Positions 26,037 to 35,424 of a stretch of DNA of 64,000 nucleotides are shown piece by piece (position 1 is the first letter of the stretch; each line of letters starts with the position of its first letter). Under the pieces are notes generated by a model. It was not told where the DNA came from. It ran no database searches and worked only from the letters and a program-made list of their open reading frames with translations. The translations under genes and the position numbers were made by a program. This stretch comes from Vibrio owensii CAIM 1854 = LMG 25443. GTDB taxonomy: Bacteria > Pseudomonadota > Gammaproteobacteria > Enterobacterales > Vibrionaceae. The DNA is taken from assembly GCF_000817815.1 (NCBI RefSeq), contig NZ_JPRD01000049.1:121817-185816 (forward strand), written 5' to 3'.

Positions 26037-27023
26037 ATGTCACATCGAGTACCTACCAACATACTGACGGGATTTCTGGGCGTCGGTAAAACCACAACTA
26101 TTCTGAACTTACTGAAAAACAAACCAGAAAACGAAAACTGGGCTGTATTAGTGAATGAGTTTGGTGAGATAGGTATCGATGGGGCGATGATGACTGACCA
26201 AGGAGCGATGATTAAAGAAGTTCCGGGTGGTTGCATGTGTTGTACAGCGGGCGTTCCTATGTCTGTTGGTATCACGGCTTTGCTACGTCAAAATCCAGAT
26301 CGCCTTCTTATCGAGCCAACGGGGTTGGGGCATCCAAAGCAAGTAGTTGCGACGTTAACGTCTGAGCAATATCTGCCTTACGTTGATCTTAAAGCAACGA
26401 TCGCGCTGGTGGATCCACGTAACCTAAGTGACGAAAAGTACCTTTCAAACAAGAACTTTGTTGATCAATTAGACAGCGCTGATGTGGTTATCGGTAGCAA
26501 GGTTGACCTGTGTACCAGCCATGACATTGATGTGTTCAACGATTGGGTAACCGATCAAACGCCTTCTAAAGTGTTCAGCAAACTGATTCATGATGGTGAC
26601 CTACCAATTGAAGTGTTGGATATCGAACGCGTACACGGCAGTGCATCTTCCCACATTGAAGCTCATCATCACGACCATGCGCATCAAGAACCACAATTCC
26701 AATTACCTCCTGGTGAAGCCTTTATCCGTAAAGAGAACAAAGGGCAGGGTTACTTTAGCTGCGGTTGGTTGTTCGGAGCAGAATACACCTTTAACTTCGA
26801 CCAACTGTTCTCAATGCTGTCTGATCTTACGGCAGAGCGTGTCAAAGCCGTAATGAATACTGACCAAGGCTGCTACGCATTCAATGTTGCGAATGGCATC
26901 GTATCTGTAAATCAGATGAGTTTAGAAGGTTTTGAGTCTCGCATCGAAGTGATTGACTCACAATTGATGCCTTGGGAGCAGTTGGAAGCGATCCTACTCA
27001 AGCTTTGTGGCATTGCTGAATAA
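26037..27023 (+). CDS. yeiR: G3E-family GTPase, YeiR-like (COG0523 metallochaperone)
   Basis: A 328-residue COG0523/CobW-type P-loop GTPase. Walker A GFLGVGKTT, the metal-binding GGCMCC (CxCC) motif, IEPTGLGHP (switch) and the SKVD base-recognition motif are in order, followed by a His-rich linker (HIEAHHHDHAH) and a CobW C-terminal domain. By recall it follows E. coli YeiR along its length; YeiR binds zinc and helps under metal limitation. The start at 26037 has GGAG 6 bases upstream; an in-frame TTG at 26022 precedes it. I see no Zur box I would trust upstream. Confidence 0.93.
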   Translation: MSHRVPTNILTGFLGVGKTTTILNLLKNKPENENWAVLVNEFGEIGIDGAMMTDQGAMIKEVPGGCMCCTAGVPMSVGITALLRQNPDRLLIEPTGLGHPKQVVATLTSEQYLPYVDLKATIALVDPRNLSDEKYLSNKNFVDQLDSADVVIGSKVDLCTSHDIDVFNDWVTDQTPSKVFSKLIHDGDLPIEVLDIERVHGSASSHIEAHHHDHAHQEPQFQLPPGEAFIRKENKGQGYFSCGWLFGAEYTFNFDQLFSMLSDLTAERVKAVMNTDQGCYAFNVANGIVSVNQMSLEGFESRIEVIDSQLMPWEQLEAILLKLCGIAE

Positions 27024-27043
27024 GCACGCACGAATATCAAACG

Positions 27044-27072
27044 AGGCCCGAGCAGATGCTTGGGTCTTTTTC
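27044..27072 (+). terminator. Terminator after yeiR
   Basis: AGGCCCGAGC pairs with GCTTGGGTCT (two G-U pairs) around a 4-nt loop and runs into TTTTT. Confidence 0.75.
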
Positions 27073-27129
27073 TATAAATTTTCGTTGTTGAGACGATAGA
27101 AAACTATCATCGTGTCAAATCTATATATA

Positions 27130-27150
27130 TGTGATTTGTATCACTATAAT
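27130..27150 (+). promoter_or_regulatory. CRP/FNR-like palindrome overlapping a perfect -10 upstream of the diguanylate cyclase
   Basis: TGTGA-TTTGTA-TCACT (27130-27145) matches the CRP consensus TGTGA-N6-TCACA at 9 of 10 positions. It directly overlaps a perfect TATAAT (27145-27150), 38 bases before the TTG start. The same bases read GTGAT-N4-ATCAC. Position over the -10 suggests repression if it is used. Confidence 0.55.
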
Positions 27151-27188
27151 CGCCGGCTTTTCTCATACAACAAGAAACCGGAGACCAC

Positions 27189-28805
27189 TTGAATCCTGCC
27201 TTTACTTTCTCTGAATTGAAGTTCTTTTGTTTGCGTTTTGTCGCGATTTTCTTTCTGCTTGTCACCGTATTTGGTGCCATTATCCATTACGACAAGTCTG
27301 CGTCAGAAGAAGCAGAGAAGAGCAATATTCGTGTTCAACAAAAAGCGCTTCTAGAAGGCAAGAAACAATACATTGAGTGGGTGATGGGCTCTGTTGTAAG
27401 AGAAACCGCTTTGCTCTCCGACATTATGGAAGCAAGACAAGTGTACAACATGGTTGAGTTGCTTCCTGAAGCTAAAAGGGATGACGAACTGGCGCGGTTA
27501 AGCACAATTTTAGAGGCCGTTAGTCAAAGAAAAGAGGTGTATGACCAACTTCGTTACTTGGACTTGGAAGGCAATGAAGTGGTTCGTATCAACTTTAACG
27601 ATGGACATTCTCAGGTTGTACCCGAAGAGCAGCTACAAAACAAACGTCATCGCTATTACTTCAATAAAGCATTGCAGCTAGGTTGTCGAAAAATCTACGT
27701 ATCGCCTTTAGACCTAAACGTCGAGCATGGTCAGATTGAAGTACCGCTCAAGCCTATGATTCGTCTGGCAACACCTGTTTTTGACGAGGAGGGGAAAAAG
27801 CGCGGGATCGTTATGGTTAACTATCTTGCGAAGTACCTTATGGAAGGTATGGCGCTGTTTAATCTCGATATGGGCACCAACTACATGCTGCTCAATAAAG
27901 ACGGTTACTTCTTGTTTAACAAAGAACATCGCGATACCGAATTTGCGTTTATGTACGATCATCGAAGTGATGAGACGATCTACAATAGATTTCCAGATTT
28001 GGCGGAACAAATTCGTAATACGCTGTCAGGGCAGATAGAGACTGATAAAGGTATTATGACGATTGAGTCTGTTGGTGCCGTAGACCGCATAAATCCATAC
28101 TGCTTTCAGGATTATCACGTCAGCGAGAACAGCTCGACGGCATGGAAGTTGGTTTCTTACGTCGATTTCAGTGAAAGGAAAGAAATCGCCAGTTCGCAAT
28201 ACGAGCGAAAATGGCTAATGCAAGTTGGCGTGGTTATGAGCATTATTCTGGCTTACTTTATCGCGCGTTTTCAGCTTCGCGCATTCGTAGACAACCAACG
28301 CATTCATCATTTGGCTCATCATGACAGTCTAACGGGGCTTTTAAACCGAGCAGCGTTTCAAACTGGTGCGACAGAAACCATATCGCAGAGTGTTAAAACT
28401 GGGAAGAAGGTTTGTTTGGTCTATCTTGATCTTGATGGCTTCAAGTTCATCAATGATGAATATGGGCATGCCGCAGGCGATAAAACCTTAGAACATGTCG
28501 CATCTGTCATGAATCGTATATTTGGAAGCAAAGCGTTACTAGCACGCTTGGGCGGTGATGAGTTCGCTATCTTGTTGAGTTCTCAAGAGCATATGCAAAA
28601 TCCAGAGCACTATGCGGCGTCTTTGATTCAATTGATTCAAGACCCAATAGAAGTGTTACCTGATACCTTCCATCAAGTGACAACCTCGATTGGCGGCTGT
28701 TACACAAAAGGGCAAGATTGCACTCTAGAAGAGTTAATGCATCAGGCAGACATGGCAATGTACGAGGCGAAGAAGGCGGGTAAAAACCAATACTTCTTTA
28801 TTTGA
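27189..28805 (+). CDS. Membrane diguanylate cyclase with periplasmic dCache-like sensor
   Basis: A 538-residue protein with membrane helices at about 14-32 and 340-358, a periplasmic region of about 300 residues resembling a double Cache domain (LRYLDLEGNEVVRINF, FDEEGKKRGIVMVNY), and a C-terminal GGDEF domain. The active-site GGDEF (455-459) is intact, so it should make cyclic di-GMP. The usual inhibitory I-site RxxD five residues upstream reads GSKA, so product inhibition may be absent. The start codon is TTG at 27189 with GGAG 5 bases upstream; no closer ATG fits. A CRP-like site overlaps the -10. Confidence 0.92.
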   Translation: MNPAFTFSELKFFCLRFVAIFFLLVTVFGAIIHYDKSASEEAEKSNIRVQQKALLEGKKQYIEWVMGSVVRETALLSDIMEARQVYNMVELLPEAKRDDELARLSTILEAVSQRKEVYDQLRYLDLEGNEVVRINFNDGHSQVVPEEQLQNKRHRYYFNKALQLGCRKIYVSPLDLNVEHGQIEVPLKPMIRLATPVFDEEGKKRGIVMVNYLAKYLMEGMALFNLDMGTNYMLLNKDGYFLFNKEHRDTEFAFMYDHRSDETIYNRFPDLAEQIRNTLSGQIETDKGIMTIESVGAVDRINPYCFQDYHVSENSSTAWKLVSYVDFSERKEIASSQYERKWLMQVGVVMSIILAYFIARFQLRAFVDNQRIHHLAHHDSLTGLLNRAAFQTGATETISQSVKTGKKVCLVYLDLDGFKFINDEYGHAAGDKTLEHVASVMNRIFGSKALLARLGGDEFAILLSSQEHMQNPEHYAASLIQLIQDPIEVLPDTFHQVTTSIGGCYTKGQDCTLEELMHQADMAMYEAKKAGKNQYFFI

Positions 28806-28817
28806 AGCCAGAATGAG

Positions 28818-28853
28818 AAGGCGTATGTAGGATGGGAAAGCCTTATACGCCTT
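28818..28853. terminator. Hairpin between convergent genes
   Basis: AAGGCGTAT (28818-28826) pairs perfectly with ATACGCCTT (28845-28853) across 18 bases. The T run after it is short, so it is a probable but weak terminator. Confidence 0.45.
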
Positions 28854-28883
28854 TGGTGTTCGGCACAGACTCTGTGTTGATGT

Positions 28884-29147
28884 TTAAAGTGCCAGAGATA
28901 ACATCGGTACCATTGATTCGAAGACGATCAGCTGATCTTTCTTCATTGATTTTGGATTATTTAGTTCCAAGTTCTCTCGGACATGACTTTGGTCGATGTC
29001 ATAATCAACATAACCAGATTTAACTTCAACGTTAGTAGGGGATGTAGCAATCGACTTAACTTGTCCCGACCAGTTTAATGCTATACCTGCAGCACTCACA
29101 TTCATTGAAAGGCTCATTAGCACTGCAGCTAAAAGTTTTTTGTTCAT
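28884..29147 (-). CDS. Small exported protein, paralogue A (87 aa)
   Basis: A signal peptide (MNKKLLAAVLMSLSMNVSAA) is followed by about 67 residues. The mature part starts IALNWSGQVKSIATSPTN and ends QLIVFESMVPMLSLAL. It is a paralogue of the product of 29357-29599: the segment W-SG-V-SI-P-NVE and the terminal hydrophobic (K)-(D/E)-Q-(L/I)-IV-x5-P-LSL-L are shared. GGAG lies 6 bases before the ATG. It has no cysteines. The end in hydrophobic strands resembles a beta-sandwich donor or pilin-like strand, but that is speculation. Confidence 0.7.
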   Translation of the reverse strand: MNKKLLAAVLMSLSMNVSAAGIALNWSGQVKSIATSPTNVEVKSGYVDYDIDQSHVRENLELNNPKSMKKDQLIVFESMVPMLSLAL

Positions 29148-29356
29148 GATAACTCTCCTTGTTTGTCTTACGATTCTACATCGACCGAAAATAAAAATCC
29201 TTAAGTGATAAATTTGATATCAGTTAGAGGTGAGTAACTGGTAATGGGCGTGTGTATTTGAGGCGACAGGGAGCGAGAAAAAGTTAAAGACTTATGTGTT
29301 AATTGTCGGATAGATGCGAGTAGCAGAAAGGAAAGTAGCCAATCCCTGGCAGAAAA

Positions 29357-29599
29357 TTATAGATCTAGTGATAGTGTCGGAATGCCTAACTCCATAACTA
29401 TAATCTGTTCCTTATCGAAATTCTTTGCTGATAATTCAACGTGTTCGCTATACAGAACAAAGTTCACCTTATCTTTTTGTAATTCAACATTGGCCGGGGC
29501 TTGTCCAATTGAAGGCACAGAGCCAGACCATGTTAGTGGAGCAGTTGCACTGTAAGTATTCAATGAAAAAACAGCGAGAGCTAATAGATAATATTTCAT
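29357..29599 (-). CDS. Small exported protein, paralogue B (80 aa)
   Basis: A signal peptide (about residues 1-17, MKYYLLALAVFSLNTYSA) precedes a 63-residue mature protein beginning TAPLTWSGSVPSIGQAPA and ending IIVMELGIPTLSLDL. It lies 209 bases upstream of paralogue A on the same strand. Divergence between the copies is large while the frame and ends are conserved, so the pair is old and under selection. Function not known. Confidence 0.7.
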   Translation of the reverse strand: MKYYLLALAVFSLNTYSATAPLTWSGSVPSIGQAPANVELQKDKVNFVLYSEHVELSAKNFDKEQIIVMELGIPTLSLDL

Positions 29600-29888
29600 G
29601 GTTTCTTTCTCTTAAGGTATATGAGTTAGTGATTAAATAGTGCGCAGCGTATGTCTTTAAATGTGCAACTGGTTTGATATTTATCAAGTGGTAGGCATTA
29701 TGAAAAAAGATTTTATAAAATGCTAATTTATGAATAACAGATGGGCTATTGATTAATTTAGAAGTTCAAAAGAAGTGAATATCTAAAGGATGTGAAGAAG
29801 AAAAAGTGAGATAAATCACTTGAATTCGGGTATAGTGCACGGCTAAATTTTCAAAGCTATCTAGTGGTTTGTTTAAGGAATACGCTCA

Positions 29889-31181
29889 ATGTCATTTTCA
29901 TCTCAAGGTTTTGCGCCAGAAGTGGTTAAAGCACTGGCAGAATGCGGTTATGAGAAGTTAACGCCAATCCAACAGAAGGCGATTCCAATGGCTCGTCGAG
30001 GTCATGATATTTTCGCTACTGCACAAACAGGTACGGGTAAAACCGCGGCCTTCTCTTTGCCAATGATTCAACGTTTGTTGGACAGTGGTCGTAATGCTTC
30101 TCGCAAGACAGCACGTGCACTTATCATGGCTCCGACTCGTGAATTAGCAGAGCAAATCGCAGATAACATCAAAGCATACACTAAGTACACGAACCTCTCA
30201 GTTGCGGCGATCTTTGGTGGTCGTAAAATGTCTTCTCAGATTACGGCTCTTGAGAGCGGTGTAGATATTCTGGTTGCAACACCAGGGCGTCTAGAAGAGC
30301 ACATTGAGCAAGGGAACGTTTCAGTAGCAAACATCGAGTTTCTTGTATTTGATGAAGCCGATCGAATCTTGGATATGGGCTTTATCAATGCCGTTCGTAA
30401 AATCATGCTAGATGTGGATACCGATCCTCAGATCATGATGTTCTCTGCGACAACCTCTACCCAATTGAATGTACTAGCAAGAGATATTCTACGTAAGCCA
30501 AAGCGTATTGAAGTAGAACGTGCGAACACAACAGCACAAACCGTTGCTCACGTACTTTACCCAGTTGATCAAGAACGTAAAACAGAGCTGCTTTCTGAAC
30601 TTATTGGTCGTAAAAACTGGAAACAGGTATTGGTGTTTGTGAACTACAAAGAAACCGCAAACGACGTAGTAAAAGAGTTGAAACTCGATGGCATTAAAGC
30701 GGTTGTTTGTCACGGTGACCGTGCTCAAAGTGCTCGCCGTCGTGCTCTTGAAGAGTTCAAAACAGGCAAAGTACGTGTGATGGTTGCAACTGACGTCGCG
30801 GCGCGTGGCTTGGATATAGAAGACCTACCGCACGTAGTGAACTACGACATGCCATTCCTTGCAGAAGATTATGTTCACCGTATTGGTCGTACGGGTCGTG
30901 CTGGTAAACAAGGTCATGCCGTTTCGTTTGTTAACCGTGAAGAAGAATTAACGGTAGTGCAGGTTGAAAACCTAATTCAACAACACATCCGTCGTATTGA
31001 ACTAGCGGGCTATGAACCAAAGCAACGTGAATCTTACATTGAAAAGCTAAACTCAAAACCAGCTTTCAAGAACCGTCAAGGTCGTCGTAACAACCCGAAC
31101 CAATCGGCAACAGATCAAGGTTCTGCAGAGCGTCGCCTAGCAATGGTAAAACGCCTGAAAGCGCGTCGTTCAACTAAGTAA
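29889..31181 (+). CDS. rhlE: DEAD-box RNA helicase, RhlE-like
   Basis: A 430-residue ATP-dependent RNA helicase of the RhlE group. The Q motif (GYEKLTPIQQKAIP), Walker A AQTGTGKTAA, PTRELAEQ, DEAD (VFDEADRILDMGF), SAT, and HRIGRTGRAG are all present. A short basic C-terminal tail (RQGRRNNPNQ, KRLKARRSTK) probably binds RNA. RhlE proteins act in ribosome assembly and mRNA decay in the cold. The gene is monocistronic with a strong terminator. The second DEAD-box gene at 45.8 kb is the longer DeaD type. Confidence 0.93.
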   Translation: MSFSSQGFAPEVVKALAECGYEKLTPIQQKAIPMARRGHDIFATAQTGTGKTAAFSLPMIQRLLDSGRNASRKTARALIMAPTRELAEQIADNIKAYTKYTNLSVAAIFGGRKMSSQITALESGVDILVATPGRLEEHIEQGNVSVANIEFLVFDEADRILDMGFINAVRKIMLDVDTDPQIMMFSATTSTQLNVLARDILRKPKRIEVERANTTAQTVAHVLYPVDQERKTELLSELIGRKNWKQVLVFVNYKETANDVVKELKLDGIKAVVCHGDRAQSARRRALEEFKTGKVRVMVATDVAARGLDIEDLPHVVNYDMPFLAEDYVHRIGRTGRAGKQGHAVSFVNREEELTVVQVENLIQQHIRRIELAGYEPKQRESYIEKLNSKPAFKNRQGRRNNPNQSATDQGSAERRLAMVKRLKARRSTK

Positions 31182-31186
31182 CGAAC

Positions 31187-31216
31187 AAAAACGCCCCTCA
31201 CGAGAGGGGCGTTTTT
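31187..31216 (+). terminator. Terminator after rhlE
   Basis: AAAAACGCCCCTC pairs with GAGGGGCGTTTTT around an ACGA loop, six bases after the stop. Confidence 0.92.
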
Positions 31217-31234
31217 GTTTGTGTTGGTAAGCTC

Positions 31235-34200
31235 TTAGTTCATCCCAATGAAGTTGGGTTCTCCACGATAAATAATGCGGTCATTCCCACGATGAATTCC
31301 GAACGTGACTACTGTCGGCGGGTTATCTTCGTCTGCGTCACTCTTATCCCAATTGTACTTGAGCCAAGGTAAGTTATTGCCTGCACTGCTCAAGTCTAAA
31401 TGGAAGCGAACTTGCTCTCGTGCTGAATCTACTTGGCTGGCTACGATATCGTAGGTTCTGCCCGCAAGCATGGTGCCTTCTCCGGATAATAAAGTGTTAT
31501 CAGCCGGAGAATTAGACCAAATTGGCGTGCGTGTATGATGCTGCCCATTGGCCGTGGTTGCGCTGTCCTCAAAGTGGGTCACGAAGCGACCGTCTTGCCA
31601 TACTTCGACGTCCAGTGGAACCTTGATTGTCATACCTTGGTTGCCACCAACGTCTTTAAAGTTGAGTCTGCCAAAACGGATATCTGGCTGCTGTTTTAAG
31701 ATATGTAAATCGTCATAGAAATCTATCTCATCAACCTCTTCAACAAACGCTAAACCAATTTTGCTTTTGGTTGAGTTCGAGTCTTTGTTGAATGGACCAT
31801 CAGGGTAGTTTCCGTCTGTTTCATCTTTTTCCCAGCAAGGGCTATTGTCGCAATTCGGATTTCCTGAGGCTTTTTCGATTGTGAACGTGCCGATACTTGC
31901 GTCTCCGACCAAGTTCCATTCTACTGAGTTAGCAGCTGGTGGAATAAAGCGATTAACGTAGTTACTTAGTTCACCTAAATGAAAATGTTCACGAAGGCTG
32001 GCATTGAAATACACGTAGTTCTGAATATCTTCTTTCTTTGCATTAAGTGCGACCACGTCATAACTTACACGCTCAAATGGCTGATTCATATAAATGAAGT
32101 CTTGCTTTGTTGGGTATGTCCATTTGGCTTCACGCGCCTTGAAGTACTTAGCGTAAAAGCGGCCAACATTTCGATAGCCTGTGTTGACTGTCATATCTAA
32201 ATATTGACTGTCTAATTTCGCTTTAATCTTCAAACTACCAACTTCTTCCCAGTACAAGTCGGAGAAGGTGTATTGAGAGTTCTCGCTTTCGGTATGACTA
32301 CGAGTGAGTGATAAAGTACTTTCCAATAACTTCTTCGTCTGACTTGCGGTTTCGGTGGGTGTTTTTTGCTTACTGCTTAAAACGATACTGGCTGCTGGGG
32401 CATCTTCCAACATGAAGTTATGGGTGATGTCAGCACTGCAGTAGTTTTCTGTATTTACTTCTTTAGTTAATGAGCCTCCACTTTGCCAGACGATCGGTTT
32501 CACTGTGAGAGAGAAATGTTCGCCAGCAGCAATAAAGCCCGGTCCACTTTCGGAAGTGCCGGAGGCCAGTGCTGTTGAACCATCACAGATGGCTAGCGTC
32601 CAAGGTCGTGACTTCACATCAAATGTTCCTTCAACCTTTACCGAACCTTCATCTGGACACTCCTGAAACCCCGTACATTCGAACGTATCGGAGAGCCTGA
32701 CGGAGAACAAACCTGATTCATTGGTAATTAAACCATGGCTAGAGAGGCCGTCTTTGAACTCGGCAGAGTAACTGAAGTTTCCTTCACTGCCGCCTACAGG
32801 TTTGATGAGAGGATGGGTGACTTGGGGTGTTCCGTCGTAATTTGTCGCAATAACCTGTTCACCCGTTGCAGCACAAGCCAATAAACGTGTGTTCACGGTT
32901 TTTGATTTACCAGCAATAACATGGATTTCATCAAGTGAACTCAGATCCTCTGCATAAGCTTCGAACATGTATGGCGTAAACATAAACTGCACCGTCTGCG
33001 CCTTTTTCATGTCATCGACAATTGTAAAACTGAGGGTGTAATTTGAATCGAGCGAGATAGCGTCGATATCGTTAGATTCGACTTTGACGACTAACGTACC
33101 GTCGTCTTTTGAGATGAAGTTGGAATCATCAATTTTCTGTTTTCCTTCAACCATCTCAAGCGTGAATAGGTCAGGATCGGAAAGGGAAGCTAACACCTGA
33201 GCACTGGTTACTTCACCATTGTTGGTTGTGGTTACAGTAAACTGAGGCAACTCATCACCACACATTAACGCCATGTCTTCTGCTGGTGTGACAACAAGGT
33301 CGAAGTCATCTTCGGTTGGGGGAAGCATGCTACATACTGGAATGTCTTCTGCGGTAATAGGGCACACATCAGAAGCATAGTCACAACTAGATAACCCAAT
33401 ACCACAATAGCGTTGAGGTGAGCCGTTAATAATCTGAGAAAAGCCTGGTACCGTTGGTAGTTTTAGTACGTCACCACATAATTCGGTATCAGCCAAAAAG
33501 TTAAGTGTTTGAAAGTACTTAACCGAAGTGTCCGTATCATAAACGGCTCCACCAATCGTGGCTGAAGCGCCTTTAGATTGAACCGTGCCGTAAGCCGTAA
33601 CACCATTGAGCTCTAAGGTACTGTGAGCAACAATATCACCAACAACATAGTGTTTGGTTAATGAATTCGAGGTGTCCATCTTGAACAAGTGACCATTAGA
33701 TTCGACATTCCCACATACGTTTGTGTTGGTTAGCTTAGTTGTACTATGAGTGACGATATCTCCGATAATGGAGTTGTATTGCCCGGTAACCGTTAAAGCA
33801 GAGCCTATAAGATCGATCTTGCCTTCTAGCAGTAGGTTTTTGATTGACATAGGGTATGAGGCTTTAAGGTTACCGAAGATAACGCTGTGCTTGGCACGAT
33901 AGTCATCAATATTGTTGGCGTCTTGGTTTAACACTTTGATCGCGGCTGCTGGAGCGGTAAGGTCGATCGGTTTGTCCGAAGAGCCAATTTTGTTGTTGCC
34001 TTCAAAAGTCATACCCGCATGGGATTTTAGAGTAATTCTTGCGGTAGGCAGAGATGAAATAATCGCGTGCCCAACAGGTAATTCGATCTTGCCACTACAT
34101 GAGTAAGTAGTACCGTCATTTTCAATAGTGAAGCCCGATGCTGAACTGCAGATTACGTTAAGTTGTGTGAGATCAGCGACGTCATAAGTCGTCGCTTGAC

Positions 34201-34252
34201 CATAAACAGGGAAGAGAAGTGCTGTACCTAAAAGGCTAATAAAGCGCATCAT
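31235..34252 (-). CDS. Secreted MshQ-like protein with C-terminal DUF6701 domain
   Basis: About 1005 residues with a signal peptide (MMRFISLLGTALLFPVYGQA). The N-terminal third looks like a beta-solenoid with recurring units (GDIVTHSTTKL and GDIVAHSTLEL) and a few paired cysteines. Ig-like segments follow, and the last 350 residues match the DUF6701 region of MSHA biogenesis protein MshQ, ending FGIHRGNDRIIYRGEPNF. In the canonical mshQ the gene lies in the MSHA pilus locus; here no pilin or secretion gene adjoins it, so this is an orphan. The start at 34252 has AGGA 6 bases upstream; an in-frame TTG precedes it. Confidence 0.8.
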   Translation of the reverse strand: MMRFISLLGTALLFPVYGQATTYDVADLTQLNVICSSASGFTIENDGTTYSCSGKIELPVGHAIISSLPTARITLKSHAGMTFEGNNKIGSSDKPIDLTAPAAAIKVLNQDANNIDDYRAKHSVIFGNLKASYPMSIKNLLLEGKIDLIGSALTVTGQYNSIIGDIVTHSTTKLTNTNVCGNVESNGHLFKMDTSNSLTKHYVVGDIVAHSTLELNGVTAYGTVQSKGASATIGGAVYDTDTSVKYFQTLNFLADTELCGDVLKLPTVPGFSQIINGSPQRYCGIGLSSCDYASDVCPITAEDIPVCSMLPPTEDDFDLVVTPAEDMALMCGDELPQFTVTTTNNGEVTSAQVLASLSDPDLFTLEMVEGKQKIDDSNFISKDDGTLVVKVESNDIDAISLDSNYTLSFTIVDDMKKAQTVQFMFTPYMFEAYAEDLSSLDEIHVIAGKSKTVNTRLLACAATGEQVIATNYDGTPQVTHPLIKPVGGSEGNFSYSAEFKDGLSSHGLITNESGLFSVRLSDTFECTGFQECPDEGSVKVEGTFDVKSRPWTLAICDGSTALASGTSESGPGFIAAGEHFSLTVKPIVWQSGGSLTKEVNTENYCSADITHNFMLEDAPAASIVLSSKQKTPTETASQTKKLLESTLSLTRSHTESENSQYTFSDLYWEEVGSLKIKAKLDSQYLDMTVNTGYRNVGRFYAKYFKAREAKWTYPTKQDFIYMNQPFERVSYDVVALNAKKEDIQNYVYFNASLREHFHLGELSNYVNRFIPPAANSVEWNLVGDASIGTFTIEKASGNPNCDNSPCWEKDETDGNYPDGPFNKDSNSTKSKIGLAFVEEVDEIDFYDDLHILKQQPDIRFGRLNFKDVGGNQGMTIKVPLDVEVWQDGRFVTHFEDSATTANGQHHTRTPIWSNSPADNTLLSGEGTMLAGRTYDIVASQVDSAREQVRFHLDLSSAGNNLPWLKYNWDKSDADEDNPPTVVTFGIHRGNDRIIYRGEPNFIGMN

Positions 34253-34578
34253 CAAGTATCCTAAATCTAGTGGAACTTAATGGCACCAAGCGAGAGTGAG
34301 TAAAGTACTCACAGAAAAGGCATAAGCGTTCTTATTTTGATTTTATGTGTCGCTTACTTATTGAACTGCGGTGTTTTTTTATTCGTATGTTATACCAAGT
34401 TCATATGTCAGGTATTAAAGCTTGAATGTGATCTGAGTTCAAGTCTTGAGCCTGAAGTGTGTCGCACTTTTGAGGGAATAAATTGTTAGAAAATAATAAG
34501 AAAGGGTGATTTAGAGGTGATAGCTAAAGGTTAGAGATTAAGCCAAATCGGACAATGGCTCTATCTCTATAAAACTGA
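34253..34578. other. 326-base intergenic region without a gene
   Basis: Contains CTTGAA-N11-TTCAAG (about 34422-34443), AAGTG-N5-CACTT (34455-34469) and a poor CRP half-site. I see no terminator or reading frame I can support; it probably holds the promoter of the MshQ-like gene. Confidence 0.4.
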
Positions 34579-35418
34579 CTAAGCGGCGTGGTCAATCAAT
34601 GGTGCCATTTGATACAACTCTTCAAGAATTGCTTTGGTTTGCTTCGAGTAAATAAGACGATCTCGATCACCGATTAACTGAATCGCTTTTATCTTTCCTG
34701 AAACCAAACACAGACGAATGGTACGAAGTACCATCTGAATATCCAACGCAGGCGTGCCGTCTAAATTGTTTTTCGTTAATAGTGATGCCAAATCAATCGA
34801 CATGACGATTTGATCGCAATGATCAAGATAGTTGCCCACATGTTGCTTAAGATGGTTGCGGTAACGGAAAGTAAACTCTCGGTCTGTTACCCAATCACAA
34901 CCTTGGTCTTCGGCGTATTCCCATGCTTCTTGTTTGGTTTCTTGTTCGCTCACACCAGCGAAAAATAGATGGACGTTTTGGTAACGAGACAAGGCAAAGT
35001 GAAAGGCTGAGCCAATTCGCGGTTCCAGTGTCGCATTGAGGTTTATTTTATGGCCAATATTGATGATACCTATCTCATCGTTATCACAAACAACGACCGG
35101 TAACATCGACAGAATAGCTTCTGTGCAATTTGATAGAACGACCGGAATAGAATGGCGTGACAAAGATAAGCTGAGGGCTTCTTGAAAGTCACCACTATCG
35201 ATTTGGTGATGAGAAAAATGGCCAAGGTTAGCGGCAGAGACCTGATCATGTTGTTGGTAAAGCCAATCACGGGCATTTTCTAAACTTTGGTCAGCTAATT
35301 CAAACGTTCCATGGCTCATCGGGGCTAAATGCTCACATACCGTCATAAAAGAAAAAGGGTAGTGGTGGATAGGTTTACTAGCTCGATGAAGTTTGTAACG
35401 TTTGAAAAAGCTCAACAT
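34579..35418 (-). CDS. Arginase-superfamily (HutG-like) protein with degenerate metal site
   Basis: A 279-residue protein that fits the ureohydrolase fold by segment order, but its metal motifs are lost. The usual GGDHS reads LSNCTEA, DAHxD reads NIGHKIN, and SxDxD reads SIDLAS, so most Mn ligands are replaced while one His and one Asp remain. Arginase-type hydrolysis of a guanidino or formimino group is therefore unlikely, and a binding or regulatory role is more plausible. The ATG at 35418 is 6 bases after the stop of the IclR gene, so they form an operon. The fold assignment is itself an inference. Confidence 0.6.
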   Translation of the reverse strand: MLSFFKRYKLHRASKPIHHYPFSFMTVCEHLAPMSHGTFELADQSLENARDWLYQQHDQVSAANLGHFSHHQIDSGDFQEALSLSLSRHSIPVVLSNCTEAILSMLPVVVCDNDEIGIINIGHKINLNATLEPRIGSAFHFALSRYQNVHLFFAGVSEQETKQEAWEYAEDQGCDWVTDREFTFRYRNHLKQHVGNYLDHCDQIVMSIDLASLLTKNNLDGTPALDIQMVLRTIRLCLVSGKIKAIQLIGDRDRLIYSKQTKAILEELYQMAPLIDHAA

Positions 35419-35424
35419 GGTGAA

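Noticed and set aside
34420..34445. CRP site upstream of the MshQ-like gene
   Set aside because: Only one half-site (TGTGA) fits; the second half is too degenerate.
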